Below are positions 42,686 to 51,742 of a stretch of DNA of 64,000 nucleotides, piece after piece (the first letter of the stretch is position 1; every line of letters begins with the position of its first letter). The notes below the pieces were generated by a model that was not told where the DNA came from, searched no databases, and was given only the letters and a program-made list of their open reading frames with translations. The DNA comes from Chryseobacterium culicis. GTDB lineage: Bacteria; Bacteroidota; Bacteroidia; Flavobacteriales; Weeksellaceae. Made by a program: the position numbers and the translations under genes. The stretch is taken from positions 1,892,665-1,956,664 of the forward strand of contig NZ_PCPP01000001.1 in the NCBI RefSeq assembly GCF_002979755.1. Direction: 5' to 3'.

Positions 42686-43816
42686 ATGGCCGTTTATATC
42701 TTAAGCAACCGGAAAATCATCCGGCACAAAGGCGAAAGAGTAGACTCTTTTTCCAATGAAGAATACTCAATTCCTAATTTCAGGATCGCTAAATGCGATT
42801 TTGAGAATTATAAGGAACCCACTGCTCAGGCGAAAAAGAAAAAAGATTACACCAATAGAAATATCTTACATTACAAACTTCTTTCCGAACCCGAAAAACA
42901 GGGATATGAAGAAGTTTTAGATGTTTTATTGAGTGAAAAAGGAATTAAAAGCTCCCCTCTTACAGCCAATAATCTCGGCGGAACCCAAAGAATGTTTTAC
43001 GAACTGTACAAAAATATGTCTTCCACAAAAGACAGGAGTGATGTACTGATATTCATCCATGGCTATTTGTATGATTTTGATGATGAGTTAAAGGCTATAC
43101 TTGATCTTAAGAAAGTATTCATTGATAATCCGGCATCACCTGTAGAACATATTTTATTTGTGAGCTGGCCCGCTTCCGGCAGTATAATCCCATTGAGTTA
43201 TTTTGATGATAAGGCTTCCAGCATCAATTCCGGAACATCTCTGGTGAGATTGTTTTATTTCTACACTCAATTTTTAAAAGATATATTTTCCAACCGGGAT
43301 CTTGCTCCCTGCAATCAAAGAATCCATCTTATGGCTCACTCTCTTGGAAACAGAGTGCTTCAAAGCATGTTATACAGCCTTAAAAGAGAAAATATACTGC
43401 GTGTTATTGACCAGGTTCTCCTGTTGAATGCTGATGTAAGCTATAAAGTATTCGAAGATTCAGAAGATTCATTTAATAAGCTGCCATTATTGGCCAACAG
43501 AATTTCCATTTACTTGAACCGACAGGATATTATTCTGGGAGCTTCTCAGTTTACGAAAAATATCCTGACTCCAAGGCTGGGTAAAAACGGACCAAGTGAT
43601 ATTGCTCATTATAAAGATATTGTATCTGTCATCGACTGTACTTTCGTAAAAGATGATTTGCTTGACAGCTTTAAATATGAAGTGGGAAATCATTGGGGAT
43701 ACCTTTCAAGCTCACAGGTACAGAAAGATATCTTTCAAAATTTATATGGAATTGACAGAAATCTTATCACCAGCAGATCTAAAGATAGTGAAAACGTTTT
43801 CACAATTATTTCTTAA
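42686..43816 (+). CDS. Alpha/beta hydrolase (DUF900-like)
   Basis: 376 aa. Residues 1-105 are a charged region without a known fold. From about 112 an alpha/beta hydrolase begins: DVLIFIHGYLYDFDDEL gives the oxyanion HG motif, and MAHSLGNRVLQ carries the nucleophile Ser in A-H-S-L-G (usually G-x-S-x-G). An Asp (NRQDIILG) and His (KYEVGNHWGYL) complete a triad. DUF900-type hydrolases are lipase-like. No signal peptide is seen, so it is cytosolic or exported by a non-Sec route. Its own transcription unit, upstream of the small-peptide locus. Confidence 0.78.
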   Translation: MAVYILSNRKIIRHKGERVDSFSNEEYSIPNFRIAKCDFENYKEPTAQAKKKKDYTNRNILHYKLLSEPEKQGYEEVLDVLLSEKGIKSSPLTANNLGGTQRMFYELYKNMSSTKDRSDVLIFIHGYLYDFDDELKAILDLKKVFIDNPASPVEHILFVSWPASGSIIPLSYFDDKASSINSGTSLVRLFYFYTQFLKDIFSNRDLAPCNQRIHLMAHSLGNRVLQSMLYSLKRENILRVIDQVLLLNADVSYKVFEDSEDSFNKLPLLANRISIYLNRQDIILGASQFTKNILTPRLGKNGPSDIAHYKDIVSVIDCTFVKDDLLDSFKYEVGNHWGYLSSSQVQKDIFQNLYGIDRNLITSRSKDSENVFTIIS

Positions 43817-43881
43817 CAAATAATTAAAATAATCCCTGAAAAATGAATTATACGTTAAAAATTAGCTAAAAACCATCAGTA

Positions 43882-43897
43882 TGGCACAATGATTGCT
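43882..43897 (+). promoter_or_regulatory. Sigma-54 (RpoN) promoter TGGCAC-N5-TTGCT
   Basis: TGGCACAATGATTGCT fits the -24/-12 consensus TGGCAC-N5-TTGC[A/T] completely, with the GG and GC exactly 10 nt apart. The start site would be near 43908, 23 nt before the ATG of the 25-codon ORF. Activator sites were not recognised. Confidence 0.6.
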
Positions 43898-43930
43898 AAT
43901 TCAAAGATTAGGGAATTACAATTTTTAATT

Positions 43931-44008
43931 ATGGGACAGATTAAAAAAAGGTTTTCTGATATATTAGATTATATAAAGAAAGCTATTTTCGTAAAAGATG
44001 TGATTTAA
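43931..44008 (+). CDS. Candidate 25-residue cationic peptide under sigma-54 control
   Basis: An ATG frame of 25 codons, MGQIKKRFSDILDYIKKAIF then VKDVI. It is predicted helical and amphipathic with six basic and three acidic residues (net about +3). It has no double-glycine leader and no Cys. Its position 23 nt after the predicted sigma-54 start site makes translation plausible. Nothing similar is known to me. It lies between the hydrolase and the Cys-rich precursor gene, with no T-run terminator between the peptides. Confidence 0.45.
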   Translation: MGQIKKRFSDILDYIKKAIFVKDVI

Positions 44009-44266
44009 TTGTGTAACAACCTCTAAATTCACAAAATATCCGATCCAAAAACTGCCAGGTCTTTCCTACAGACCGGAATAAAAACATTCAAACGTTCTGA
44101 ACAGGAAGGGATTGTCAGGTAAAAAAACTGAGACCAACCCAACTCATATTCGATACAATTTAAATATTGCAGAGGAATTGTTAAATATTATTAAATAATT
44201 CCCCACATGTTGTATAATTCAAAAAAGTTATCGACATTTACTTACCAATCAAATAAAATCAATAAC

Positions 44267-44434
44267 ATGAAAAATCTAAAAAAAATCAAAAGAGGAGAAT
44301 TAAAAACAATCAAAGGAGGAAGACCACCTCTTGGATGTAACAGCTGGAATCCGGTGGCTATGTGCTGCAGATCATGGGCTCCTGACTATTGTGGGCAAAC
44401 TACATGTCCGGATTCACCTCCACCATTGTGCTAA
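44267..44434 (+). CDS. GG-leader Cys-rich bacteriocin-like precursor peptide
   Basis: The ATG at 44267 gives a 55-aa peptide. The leader MKNLKKIKRGELKTIKGG has the conserved N-L-K-K...L-K-x-I-x-G-G form of Bacteroidota natural-product precursors processed by C39 peptidase ABC exporters. The predicted core (37 residues, RPPLGCNSW ... PPPLC) holds six Cys, three Trp/Tyr-rich spots and a Pro-rich tail, so disulfides or other cross-links are likely. A longer frame from 44207 exists but adds an unlike segment before the leader. No exporter or modification enzyme is in the window. It is convergent with menC. Confidence 0.7.
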   Translation: MKNLKKIKRGELKTIKGGRPPLGCNSWNPVAMCCRSWAPDYCGQTTCPDSPPPLC

Positions 44435-44448
44435 TTAACTTTTAACAG

Positions 44449-45453
44449 TTATGTTTTGAACCACAGCAACTCATTTCTGAGTTCAAGATCGGATTCAAAA
44501 TTATTAATAAATAAAGCTCCAGTGCCTAAACCTTGAGGCATTGGATTTTTTTTGGTAAATGTATACTGGGCAATAGCATTCAAGCCAATATTACTCTCCA
44601 ACGCTGAAGTAATCCACCAACTGATATTCTGTTTTTCAGCAAGGGAAATCCATTCATCTGAACCGGAGAAACCTCCTACCAAAGCAGGCTTTAGAATAAT
44701 ATACTGCGGTTGTATTTTTTCTAACAGTTTTTTCTTTTCTTCGGGATCAATAATTCCGATAAGCTCTTCATCCAATGCAATCGGCGTAGGTGTTTTGGCG
44801 CATAATTCTGCCATATCATCCCAGTTTCCTGCTTTTATAGGCTGCTCAATAGAGTGAATATGAAGATCGGCAAGCTGCTGCAACACAATAATCGCTTCTT
44901 CTTTACTAAATCCTCCATTAGCATCTACACGAAGTTCCAACTGGTCTTTGGAAAACTTTTCTCTTAATTTCTGTAGAATAATATGTTCAGATTTCCAGTC
45001 AACACCAATTTTTAATTTAATGCAATGAAATCCTTTTTCCAGTTTCTCCTGAATCTGTTCTTCCATATAACCTGCATCTCCCATCCATATCAGGCCGTTG
45101 ATGGTAATAGCAGATTTTCCATCCGTAAACTCACTTGGAAAATAAAGACTGTCACCATATTTCAAATTCTGAACTGCCTGTTCATACCCAAACCAAATGG
45201 AAGGAAACTCTTTCAGTTCTTCTTTTAAAAAAGCCCTATCCTGATTGATATTTTCACAAAGCCATTTCAGTTTTTCCTCATAATCAGGTCTGTCATCAAA
45301 ACTCAGTCCTCTGAAAATAGCACATTCCCCTACTCCTTTTTTTTCGTTTTCCGAAATTGTAAGAATATAGGTTTCTTTATCAAGCAAAACGCCGCGAGAT
45401 GTTCCACTCGGGCGTTTAAATTGTAATAAATATTGTAAGTACGTTGCTTCCAT
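44449..45453 (-). CDS. menC: o-Succinylbenzoate synthase
   Basis: 334-aa enolase-superfamily enzyme. The lysine pair and metal ligands are visible: IKLKIGVDW (K-x-K), LRVDANGGF (Asp), SIEQPI (Glu), ALDEEL (Asp) and ILKPALVGG (Lys). It dehydrates SHCHC to o-succinylbenzoate in menaquinone synthesis. The ATG directly abuts the fbp stop codon, an unusual operon pairing. Other menaquinone genes in the window are at 11045-12600. Confidence 0.93.
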   Translation of the reverse strand: MEATYLQYLLQFKRPSGTSRGVLLDKETYILTISENEKKGVGECAIFRGLSFDDRPDYEEKLKWLCENINQDRAFLKEELKEFPSIWFGYEQAVQNLKYGDSLYFPSEFTDGKSAITINGLIWMGDAGYMEEQIQEKLEKGFHCIKLKIGVDWKSEHIILQKLREKFSKDQLELRVDANGGFSKEEAIIVLQQLADLHIHSIEQPIKAGNWDDMAELCAKTPTPIALDEELIGIIDPEEKKKLLEKIQPQYIILKPALVGGFSGSDEWISLAEKQNISWWITSALESNIGLNAIAQYTFTKKNPMPQGLGTGALFINNFESDLELRNELLWFKT

Positions 45454-46470
45454 TTATTTTACGCTGTCGATACGCATAAATTCTTCTGCTTTCTCCACCA
45501 TTTCAATACTTCCGCAGAAGAAAGGAATTCTCTGGTGAAGTTCTGTAGGTTCTATTTCCAGAATTCTTCTGAATCCGTCTGTTGCTTTTGCTCCGGCTTG
45601 TTCAGCAAGGAAAGCCATTGGATTACATTCGTATAATAATCTTAGTTTACCATTTGGAGCCTGCGAATAAGAAGGATAAATATAAATTCCTCCTTTCAGC
45701 ATATTTCTATGGAAATCTGCAACTAATGAACCGATATATCTTGAGGTATAAGGACGGTCACCTTCTTCCATCTGGCAGTACTTAAGATAATTTTTTACTC
45801 CCTGAGGGAATTTAATATAGTTTCCTTCGTTGATGGAATAAATTTTACCCGTTTTTGGGAAAGTCATATTGGGATGAGAAAGATAATAGGTACCTAAAGA
45901 TGGATCTAGTGTAAATCCGTTTACCCCATTTCCTGTTGTATAAACAATCATTGTAGATGAACCGTAAATAACATATCCTGCTGCAATCTGATTGATTCCT
46001 TTTTGTAAAAAGTCTTCCAGCTGCACTGGTGTTCCGGGTTCGGTAACTCTTCTGTAGATAGAGAAAATAGTTCCTACGGAAACATTGACATCAATATTGG
46101 AAGATCCGTCTAAAGGATCGATCAGTACCACATATTTACTTAAATGACCATTTTCACCGCATTTGATATCAATAAAATCATCATTTTCCTCAGAAGCAAT
46201 ACCACAAACAACCTCTCTTTGAGACAAAGCCGTAATAAAAATTTCGTTAGCGATTACATCCAGTTTTTGCTGCTCTTCTCCCTGAACGTTTTGGTTTCCC
46301 GCAGCTCCTGTAATATCTACAATTCCGGCTTTATTTACTTCTCTGTTTACCACTTTCGAAGCCAATCTTATTGCACTTAGAAGACGAGAAAATTCACCTG
46401 TAGAATACTGAAAATCGTCCTGTTTATCTATAAGAAATTCTCCTAAAGTCTGTAATGGTTGATTTGACAT
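45454..46470 (-). CDS. fbp: Fructose-1,6-bisphosphatase class 1
   Basis: 338 aa with metal/substrate blocks SEEND (about 93-97), [19 protein letters not shown] (from Asp118), [20 protein letters not shown] and [10 protein letters not shown]. It removes the C1 phosphate of fructose-1,6-bisphosphate in gluconeogenesis. Full length for the class. It is the first gene of a two-gene operon with menC. Confidence 0.97.
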   Translation of the reverse strand: MSNQPLQTLGEFLIDKQDDFQYSTGEFSRLLSAIRLASKVVNREVNKAGIVDITGAAGNQNVQGEEQQKLDVIANEIFITALSQREVVCGIASEENDDFIDIKCGENGHLSKYVVLIDPLDGSSNIDVNVSVGTIFSIYRRVTEPGTPVQLEDFLQKGINQIAAGYVIYGSSTMIVYTTGNGVNGFTLDPSLGTYYLSHPNMTFPKTGKIYSINEGNYIKFPQGVKNYLKYCQMEEGDRPYTSRYIGSLVADFHRNMLKGGIYIYPSYSQAPNGKLRLLYECNPMAFLAEQAGAKATDGFRRILEIEPTELHQRIPFFCGSIEMVEKAEEFMRIDSVK

Positions 46471-46729
46471 ATTTTTCTTTTTACGTTTTGCCCAAATTTC
46501 GGAAAATTTATCGCATTAAGAAAATTTAATTAAAAAAGAGATTACTCACTGTATTTCAGATGAATACAAGTACAATATAACATAATACAAGATCTTTATT
46601 GAAAATTAGGTCTCCAAATTTGTTACATCAGACTCCTGAAAAATTAAAATTATTTCATTATTTGTTGATTTTAAGGAAATCTTAATTCCATCTCCGCGTC
46701 AGACTATTTCATATCTCGTTGTAAATTTA

Positions 46730-46737
46730 TAATTTTG
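46730..46737 (+). promoter_or_regulatory. -7 box TAATTTTG of aspartokinase gene
   Basis: Exact TAnnTTTG, 58 nt before the ATG at 46795. The 324-bp divergent gap otherwise shows only AT-rich DNA. Confidence 0.5.
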
Positions 46738-46794
46738 ACGTCCGTAAAAAACTCATGTAATTTTTTATCTAACAATTTTATTTTTAACAATTTA

Positions 46795-48033
46795 ATGAAA
46801 ATTTTCAAGTTTGGTGGAGCATCGGTAAAAGATGCTGACAGTGTAAAAAACGTGTCCATGGTTCTAAAAAGCCAAGGATTTGCCAAATGTTTGCTGGTAA
46901 TTTCAGCAATGGGCAAGACGACAAATGAGTTGGAAAAAGTTGTAGAACTTTATTTCAAAAAAGATAACTATCAAACTGAGATTGAAAAGATAAAACGAAA
47001 ACACATGGAGATTGCGGAAGGACTATTTCCTGAAAATCATGCGGTTTTTGCTGAAATCAATCTCTTTTTTGATGATATTGATTCTTTTTTACGAAGAAAT
47101 AAATCTCCTAATTACAACTTTGTATATGATCAGGTGGTAAGCTGCGGAGAAATGATTTCTACTAAAATCGTGAGTGAATATCTAAATGAAATTCAATTTA
47201 CGAATCAATGGCTGGATGCCAGAGATTATGTAAAAACGGATAATTCATACAGAGAGGGTACGGTAGACTGGACAAGAACGGAAGAATTTATTTCCCATCT
47301 TAATCCTGAAATTTGCTATGTAACTCAGGGATTTATCGGTTCTGACGACAATAATTTTACGGTGACGTTAGGAAGAGAAGGTTCTGACTACTCTGCTGCT
47401 ATTTTTGCTTACTGCTTAAATGCTGAAGCAATGACGATCTGGAAAGATGTACCGGGAGTAATGACCGGAGATCCGAGAAAGTTCAGTGATGTAAATCTTC
47501 TTTCCAACATTTCTTATGAGGAAGCTATTGAGATGGCTTATTATGGTGCAAGTGTTATTCACCCTAAAACATTACAGCCACTCCAGCAAAAAAACATTCC
47601 TTTTTATGTAAAATCTTTCGTAGATCCTACCAAAGAAGGAACAAAAGTAGGTGCTTCCGAAAAAAACCAACAAGAAGAATCTTATATTCTAAAAGAAAAC
47701 CAGGATCTTTTGAAAATCTCTACAAGAGACTTCTCTTTCATTGCAGAAGATCATATGAGCCTGATTTTCGGATTTTTATCTAAATATAAGATCAAAGTTT
47801 CCCTAATGCAGAATTCTGCGATCTCTCTGGCATTGTGCCTTGAGGATAAATTTAACCATCTTGATGAGCTCAACGAAGAGCTTCAAAAAATTTTTAAAAC
47901 CGAAGCAATTAAAAATGTATCTTTATTCACAGTAAGAAATGCGAAGAAAGATCACATTGATAAATTTTACCATGAAAAAAATGTATTATTGGAACAGATT
48001 TCCAAGAACACTCTTCAAATGGTAACACAATAA
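46795..48033 (+). CDS. Monofunctional aspartate kinase
   Basis: The start at 46795 gives MKIFKFGGASVKDADSV, the standard kinase opening; a longer frame from 46735 would begin inside the promoter. 412 aa: kinase domain to about 290 (TLGREGSDYSAAIFAYCL, MTGDPRK, ASVIHPKTLQP) and two ACT-like modules at the end. It phosphorylates aspartate to start lysine, threonine and diaminopimelate synthesis. Monofunctional, no homoserine dehydrogenase fused. The next gene follows after 22 nt. Confidence 0.92.
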   Translation: MKIFKFGGASVKDADSVKNVSMVLKSQGFAKCLLVISAMGKTTNELEKVVELYFKKDNYQTEIEKIKRKHMEIAEGLFPENHAVFAEINLFFDDIDSFLRRNKSPNYNFVYDQVVSCGEMISTKIVSEYLNEIQFTNQWLDARDYVKTDNSYREGTVDWTRTEEFISHLNPEICYVTQGFIGSDDNNFTVTLGREGSDYSAAIFAYCLNAEAMTIWKDVPGVMTGDPRKFSDVNLLSNISYEEAIEMAYYGASVIHPKTLQPLQQKNIPFYVKSFVDPTKEGTKVGASEKNQQEESYILKENQDLLKISTRDFSFIAEDHMSLIFGFLSKYKIKVSLMQNSAISLALCLEDKFNHLDELNEELQKIFKTEAIKNVSLFTVRNAKKDHIDKFYHEKNVLLEQISKNTLQMVTQ

Positions 48034-48055
48034 TATTAATTGCGACTAAACACAC

Positions 48056-49897
48056 ATGAGTTTAATTTCGAAAAACGATCTGATCCAAGCTTCCGGCTTA
48101 AATAAAATTGGGTTTCTCAAGAACCCGATAGCATCTGCTGTGATGAGCATTGCTAAAATAAACGAAGTAAATAAATTATACGATAAATTAAAAGACAAGG
48201 AAGGCAAAGACTTTTTCGACTCATTTGTGAGAGAAAGAAACCTAAGCTACGTAGCTTTTGAAGAGGATCTGGCAAAGATTCCGAAAACGGGACCGTTTAT
48301 TCTGGTTTCCAATCACCCGCTGGGTGCTATTGACGGGATTTTAATGTGCAAGGTCTTATCAGAGGTTCGTCCGGATTTTAAGGTAATGGGAAATTTCCTT
48401 TTGGAAAAGATCAAACCTATGGAGCCGTATGTAATCGCTGTAAATCCTTTTGAAAACAGAAAAGAAGCTTACAGCAGTTCTTCAGGAATGCGTGAAACCC
48501 TCAAGCATTTACAAAACGGAGGCTGCGTAGGTATTTTTCCGGCAGGAGAAGTTTCCAACAAGAACAATCCTTATGGAGAAATTTTAGATAAGGAATGGGA
48601 AAAAACGGCACTTAAGCTTATCAGAATGGCTAAAGTGCCGGTAGTTCCTATGTATTTCCACGCTAAGAACAGCCGACTTTTTTATCAGGTGGCTAAACTT
48701 CACCCGAATTTGCAGACTCTTATGCTTCCAGCAGAAATGATGAATGACAGGGAAAAACCTATCAGAATCAGAATCGGGCGTCCTATTACTGTAAAGGCAA
48801 TGGACGAAATGGAAACGATTGAGGAGTTGGGAGAGTTTTTGAAACGTAAGGTTTATATGATGAAATCTTACTATGAAAAGAGAAAATCTCTTGCTCAAAG
48901 TATCAATCTCCAGAATTTATCTGTTAAATTTCCTTTATTGAAGGAAGAAAACATTGTTCAGAATATCATAGATGAAACTCCTCTTGAAGACATTATTAAA
49001 GATGTTGATAAATTGAGAGGAACGGATAAAATGCTGTTCAGTAACGGAAATTATGAGATCTACTTTACGACTTATGAGGAAATTCCTTCTATTATGAGGG
49101 AAATCGGACGTCAGAGAGAGCTTACTTTCCGTGCGGTAGGTGAAGGAAGTAATCTTCCGTTTGACCTGGATGAATATGATAAACATTACCACCATCTTTT
49201 CCTTTGGGATAATGGGGAGAAAAAACTGGCTGGAGCTTACAGAATGGCACTGGGTAGAGAGGTAATGAAGAAATACGGTATCAAAGGCTTTTATACAAGC
49301 TCTCTATTTGAGTTTGAGCAGGACATTCATCCTTTCTTTAAAAAGGTGATTGAAATGGGACGTGCCTATATCTGCCAGGAATATCAGCAGAAACCACTTC
49401 CACTCTTCCTTTTATGGAGAGGAATTGTACATGTATGCCTGAGAAATCCTGATCATAAATTCCTTATGGGTGGTGTGAGTATTTCCAACAAATTCTCAGA
49501 ATTTTCAAAATCACTGATGATCGAATTTATGCGTTCAAATTATTTTGATTCTGCAGTGGCTCAGTATATCACTCCAAGGAATGAATACAAAGTAAAGCTT
49601 CGTGACAGGGATAAAAACATTTTCTTTGAGGAGATGGAATCTGACCTTAACAAGCTGGACAAGATTATTGATGACCTTGAGCCTGAATTGAGACTTCCTG
49701 TTCTGATCAAAAAATACATCAAACAAAATGCTAAAGTAATTGCTTTCAATGTTGATCCCAACTTTAATGATGCGATTGACGGATTGATGTATATCAGAAT
49801 CAGTGATCTTCCGGAAAACACGATCAAACCGGTATTGGAAGAGATGAGTGAACAGATCAGAAAAGAGCAGGAAAATAATCCGACTGATAATCAGTAA
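48056..49897 (+). CDS. Bifunctional aminolipid acyltransferase (OlsF/GlsF type)
   Basis: 613 aa fusion of two acyltransferases. Residues about 60-270 are a PlsC-like O-acyltransferase with SNHPLGAIDG (His87 and Asp93, the HX5D form of this subgroup) and GIFPAGEVSNK. Residues about 320-520 are an OlsB-like N-acyltransferase of GNAT fold, with RELTFRAVGEGSNLPFDLDE, KLAGAYRMALG and EMGRAYICQEYQ. Fusions of this order in Flavobacterium (OlsF/GlsF) make ornithine or glycine lipids: the C-terminal half acylates the amino acid and the N-terminal half adds the second chain. Those membrane lipids are characteristic of this phylum. Probably co-transcribed with the aspartokinase. Confidence 0.88.
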   Translation: MSLISKNDLIQASGLNKIGFLKNPIASAVMSIAKINEVNKLYDKLKDKEGKDFFDSFVRERNLSYVAFEEDLAKIPKTGPFILVSNHPLGAIDGILMCKVLSEVRPDFKVMGNFLLEKIKPMEPYVIAVNPFENRKEAYSSSSGMRETLKHLQNGGCVGIFPAGEVSNKNNPYGEILDKEWEKTALKLIRMAKVPVVPMYFHAKNSRLFYQVAKLHPNLQTLMLPAEMMNDREKPIRIRIGRPITVKAMDEMETIEELGEFLKRKVYMMKSYYEKRKSLAQSINLQNLSVKFPLLKEENIVQNIIDETPLEDIIKDVDKLRGTDKMLFSNGNYEIYFTTYEEIPSIMREIGRQRELTFRAVGEGSNLPFDLDEYDKHYHHLFLWDNGEKKLAGAYRMALGREVMKKYGIKGFYTSSLFEFEQDIHPFFKKVIEMGRAYICQEYQQKPLPLFLLWRGIVHVCLRNPDHKFLMGGVSISNKFSEFSKSLMIEFMRSNYFDSAVAQYITPRNEYKVKLRDRDKNIFFEEMESDLNKLDKIIDDLEPELRLPVLIKKYIKQNAKVIAFNVDPNFNDAIDGLMYIRISDLPENTIKPVLEEMSEQIRKEQENNPTDNQ

Positions 49898-49933
49898 GTT
49901 TTTAACTTTATTCAAAAAAAGTACGATGAATAC

Positions 49934-49964
49934 TTGCTTTGTATACTAAAACTTACTACTTTTG
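49934..49964 (+). promoter_or_regulatory. Promoter of tRNA-Phe (TTG-N20-TACTTTTG)
   Basis: TTG 49934-49936, 20-nt spacer, TACTTTTG 49957-49964, 42 nt before the tRNA: a full-consensus promoter fitting a stable RNA gene. Confidence 0.6.
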
Positions 49965-50006
49965 CATCACTTTAAAACAACGAAGTAAGTCAAACAAAAA
50001 TATAAT

Positions 50007-50079
50007 GGTTTCTTAGCTCAGTTGGTAGAGCAATGGATTGAAAATCCATGTGTCCCTGGTTCGATTCCTGGAGAAACCA
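50007..50079 (+). tRNA. tRNA-Phe (GAA)
   Basis: 73-nt cloverleaf: acceptor GGTTTCT / AGAAACC, D-arm AGCTCAGTTGGTAGAGC, anticodon arm ATGGA-TTGAAAA-TCCAT with anticodon GAA at 50040-50042, T-arm CCTGGTTCGATTCCTGG, discriminator A79. The CCA end is not encoded. Confidence 0.97.
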
Positions 50080-50083
50080 CTTT

Positions 50084-50120
50084 AAAACCTCTAATTCATT
50101 TTAGAGGTTTTTTTGTTTTT
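50084..50120 (+). terminator. Terminator of tRNA-Phe
   Basis: AAAACCTCTAA (50084-50094) / TTAGAGGTTTT (50101-50111) followed by a T-run, 5 nt after the tRNA. Confidence 0.88.
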
Positions 50121-50294
50121 TATCTATTCCTATTTTCTTACGCCTACCCCCTTTACTGCTCTAGTAAAATATAAGCTTCCTTACCTATTTGTCCAAAAAA
50201 ATAAAAAAATTAATCAAAATTATGGGAATTATTTCTTCCCTATTTAATGAGTAAAGCTTAATTTAGTAGGAGAAACCTAATTACAAATACAATT

Positions 50295-51644
50295 ATGAGA
50301 GTAAAATTATTAGCCAATACTTTTCTGGGTATTGCCACTCTGCTTATTTTTCAATCATGTGCAGAAACCCCTATGGCAACAGAGGACACCGTTGCAGCAC
50401 AAAAAAATACCTCAGTTTTAAAAAACACGTCATCCTCCAACGTTCCGGTTGCAGGAAATTCTTTTTTAACAGTAAAACCTTCGGGAGCCAGCGAAGTGAT
50501 CACCTCTACTAACTTAGGGAACTGGACCAACTCTAATACTGTCATCAGTACTTATTTCAGAGTGAGTAATACAGGAACATTAAACCTTGGATTAAAAGCT
50601 TCTGTCCCATCAGGAACAAGTGTTGTAAAAATAACAGTAGGAAATATATCCAAAAATGTGACTCTAACAGGATCTTCGAATAAAGAGTATACTGTTGGAG
50701 ATTTTACCGTTTCTACTCCAGGTTATGTGAAAGTTGACCTTCAGGGAGTTTCAAAAACCGGAGGATATTTTGCAGATGTTACAGATATTACTTTCAGTGG
50801 AGCAGCTTCTACAGGAACCAATATTTACAGCAATGATCCGTCCTACTATTATTGGGCGCGCAGAGGACCTTCGTGTCATCTGAACTATGCTGTTCCAACA
50901 ACCGATAATGTTAGCTATTATTACAACGAAGTAACAGTTCCTGCGGGAGAAGACAAAATCGGGTCTTATTTTATGGCTAATGGCTTCAGTGCAGGCTATT
51001 TTGGGATGCAGGTGAACTCTGCCACAGAAAGAAGGATTTTATTCTCTGTATGGAGCCCATTTGATACTGACGATCCCAATAATATTCCTACTGATCACAA
51101 AATTATTCTCAACAGAGCAGGTACCGGAGTAACCATCGGAGAATTTGGCAATGAAGGTTCGGGCGGACAAAGCTATTATAAATACAACTGGAGTGCCGGG
51201 CAAACCTATAAATTCTTATTAAAAGGGGAACCGGATGGCAGCGGAAAAACAGACTTCACCGCTTGGTTTTTATCTCCGGATGCCACCACATGGAAGCTGA
51301 TCGCCAGCTGGAAGAGACCTCAAACCAGCACTTATCTGAAAAGCTTCTATAGTTTTGTTGAAAATTTCAATCCCGAAAATGGATATCAGGGCAGAAAAGC
51401 AGAATTTAAAAATCAGTGGGTAAGAACTTCCACTGGTAACTGGGTTGCCATTTCAGGAGCAAAGTTCAGTGTGGATAATACCTACAATGCACAACAAAGA
51501 ATAGATGCAATGGGAGGAACTAGCAGTAATGCTTTCTTTTTACAAAATGGAGGATTCTTTAACACAACTGTTGCACCTGGCTCACAGTTTTCTGTTACAG
51601 CACCTACACAAGCTCCTAATATCAATTTTTCAACCCTTCCTTAA
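50295..51644 (+). CDS. DUF3472/DUF5077-type secreted lipoprotein
   Basis: 449 aa with lipobox IFQSC (Cys22). After a Ser/Thr/Asn-rich linker comes a beta domain at about 55-170 (VISTYFRVSNTGTLNLGLKA, the DUF5077 pattern), then a DUF3472-like domain (YYYNEVTVPAGEDKIGSYFM, GYFGMQVNSATERRILFSVW, NWSAGQTYKFLLKGEPDGSG). Proteins of this layout in Bacteroidota are thought to bind carbohydrate, but no activity is known. Single gene with its own terminator. Confidence 0.8.
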   Translation: MRVKLLANTFLGIATLLIFQSCAETPMATEDTVAAQKNTSVLKNTSSSNVPVAGNSFLTVKPSGASEVITSTNLGNWTNSNTVISTYFRVSNTGTLNLGLKASVPSGTSVVKITVGNISKNVTLTGSSNKEYTVGDFTVSTPGYVKVDLQGVSKTGGYFADVTDITFSGAASTGTNIYSNDPSYYYWARRGPSCHLNYAVPTTDNVSYYYNEVTVPAGEDKIGSYFMANGFSAGYFGMQVNSATERRILFSVWSPFDTDDPNNIPTDHKIILNRAGTGVTIGEFGNEGSGGQSYYKYNWSAGQTYKFLLKGEPDGSGKTDFTAWFLSPDATTWKLIASWKRPQTSTYLKSFYSFVENFNPENGYQGRKAEFKNQWVRTSTGNWVAISGAKFSVDNTYNAQQRIDAMGGTSSNAFFLQNGGFFNTTVAPGSQFSVTAPTQAPNINFSTLP

Positions 51645-51670
51645 AATTTTATCCTAAACTAAAAATAATC

Positions 51671-51703
51671 AGCCAGCTACTTTAAATAAGAGCTGGCTTT
51701 TTT
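51671..51703 (+). terminator. Rho-independent terminator
   Basis: AGCCAGCT (51671-51678) / AGCTGGCT (51691-51698) and a T-run. It faces the end of the convergent T6SS effector operon. Confidence 0.85.
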
Positions 51704-51742
51704 ATCCTTTCCTTTTTAAAGATCTATTAGAATTTTCATAAA

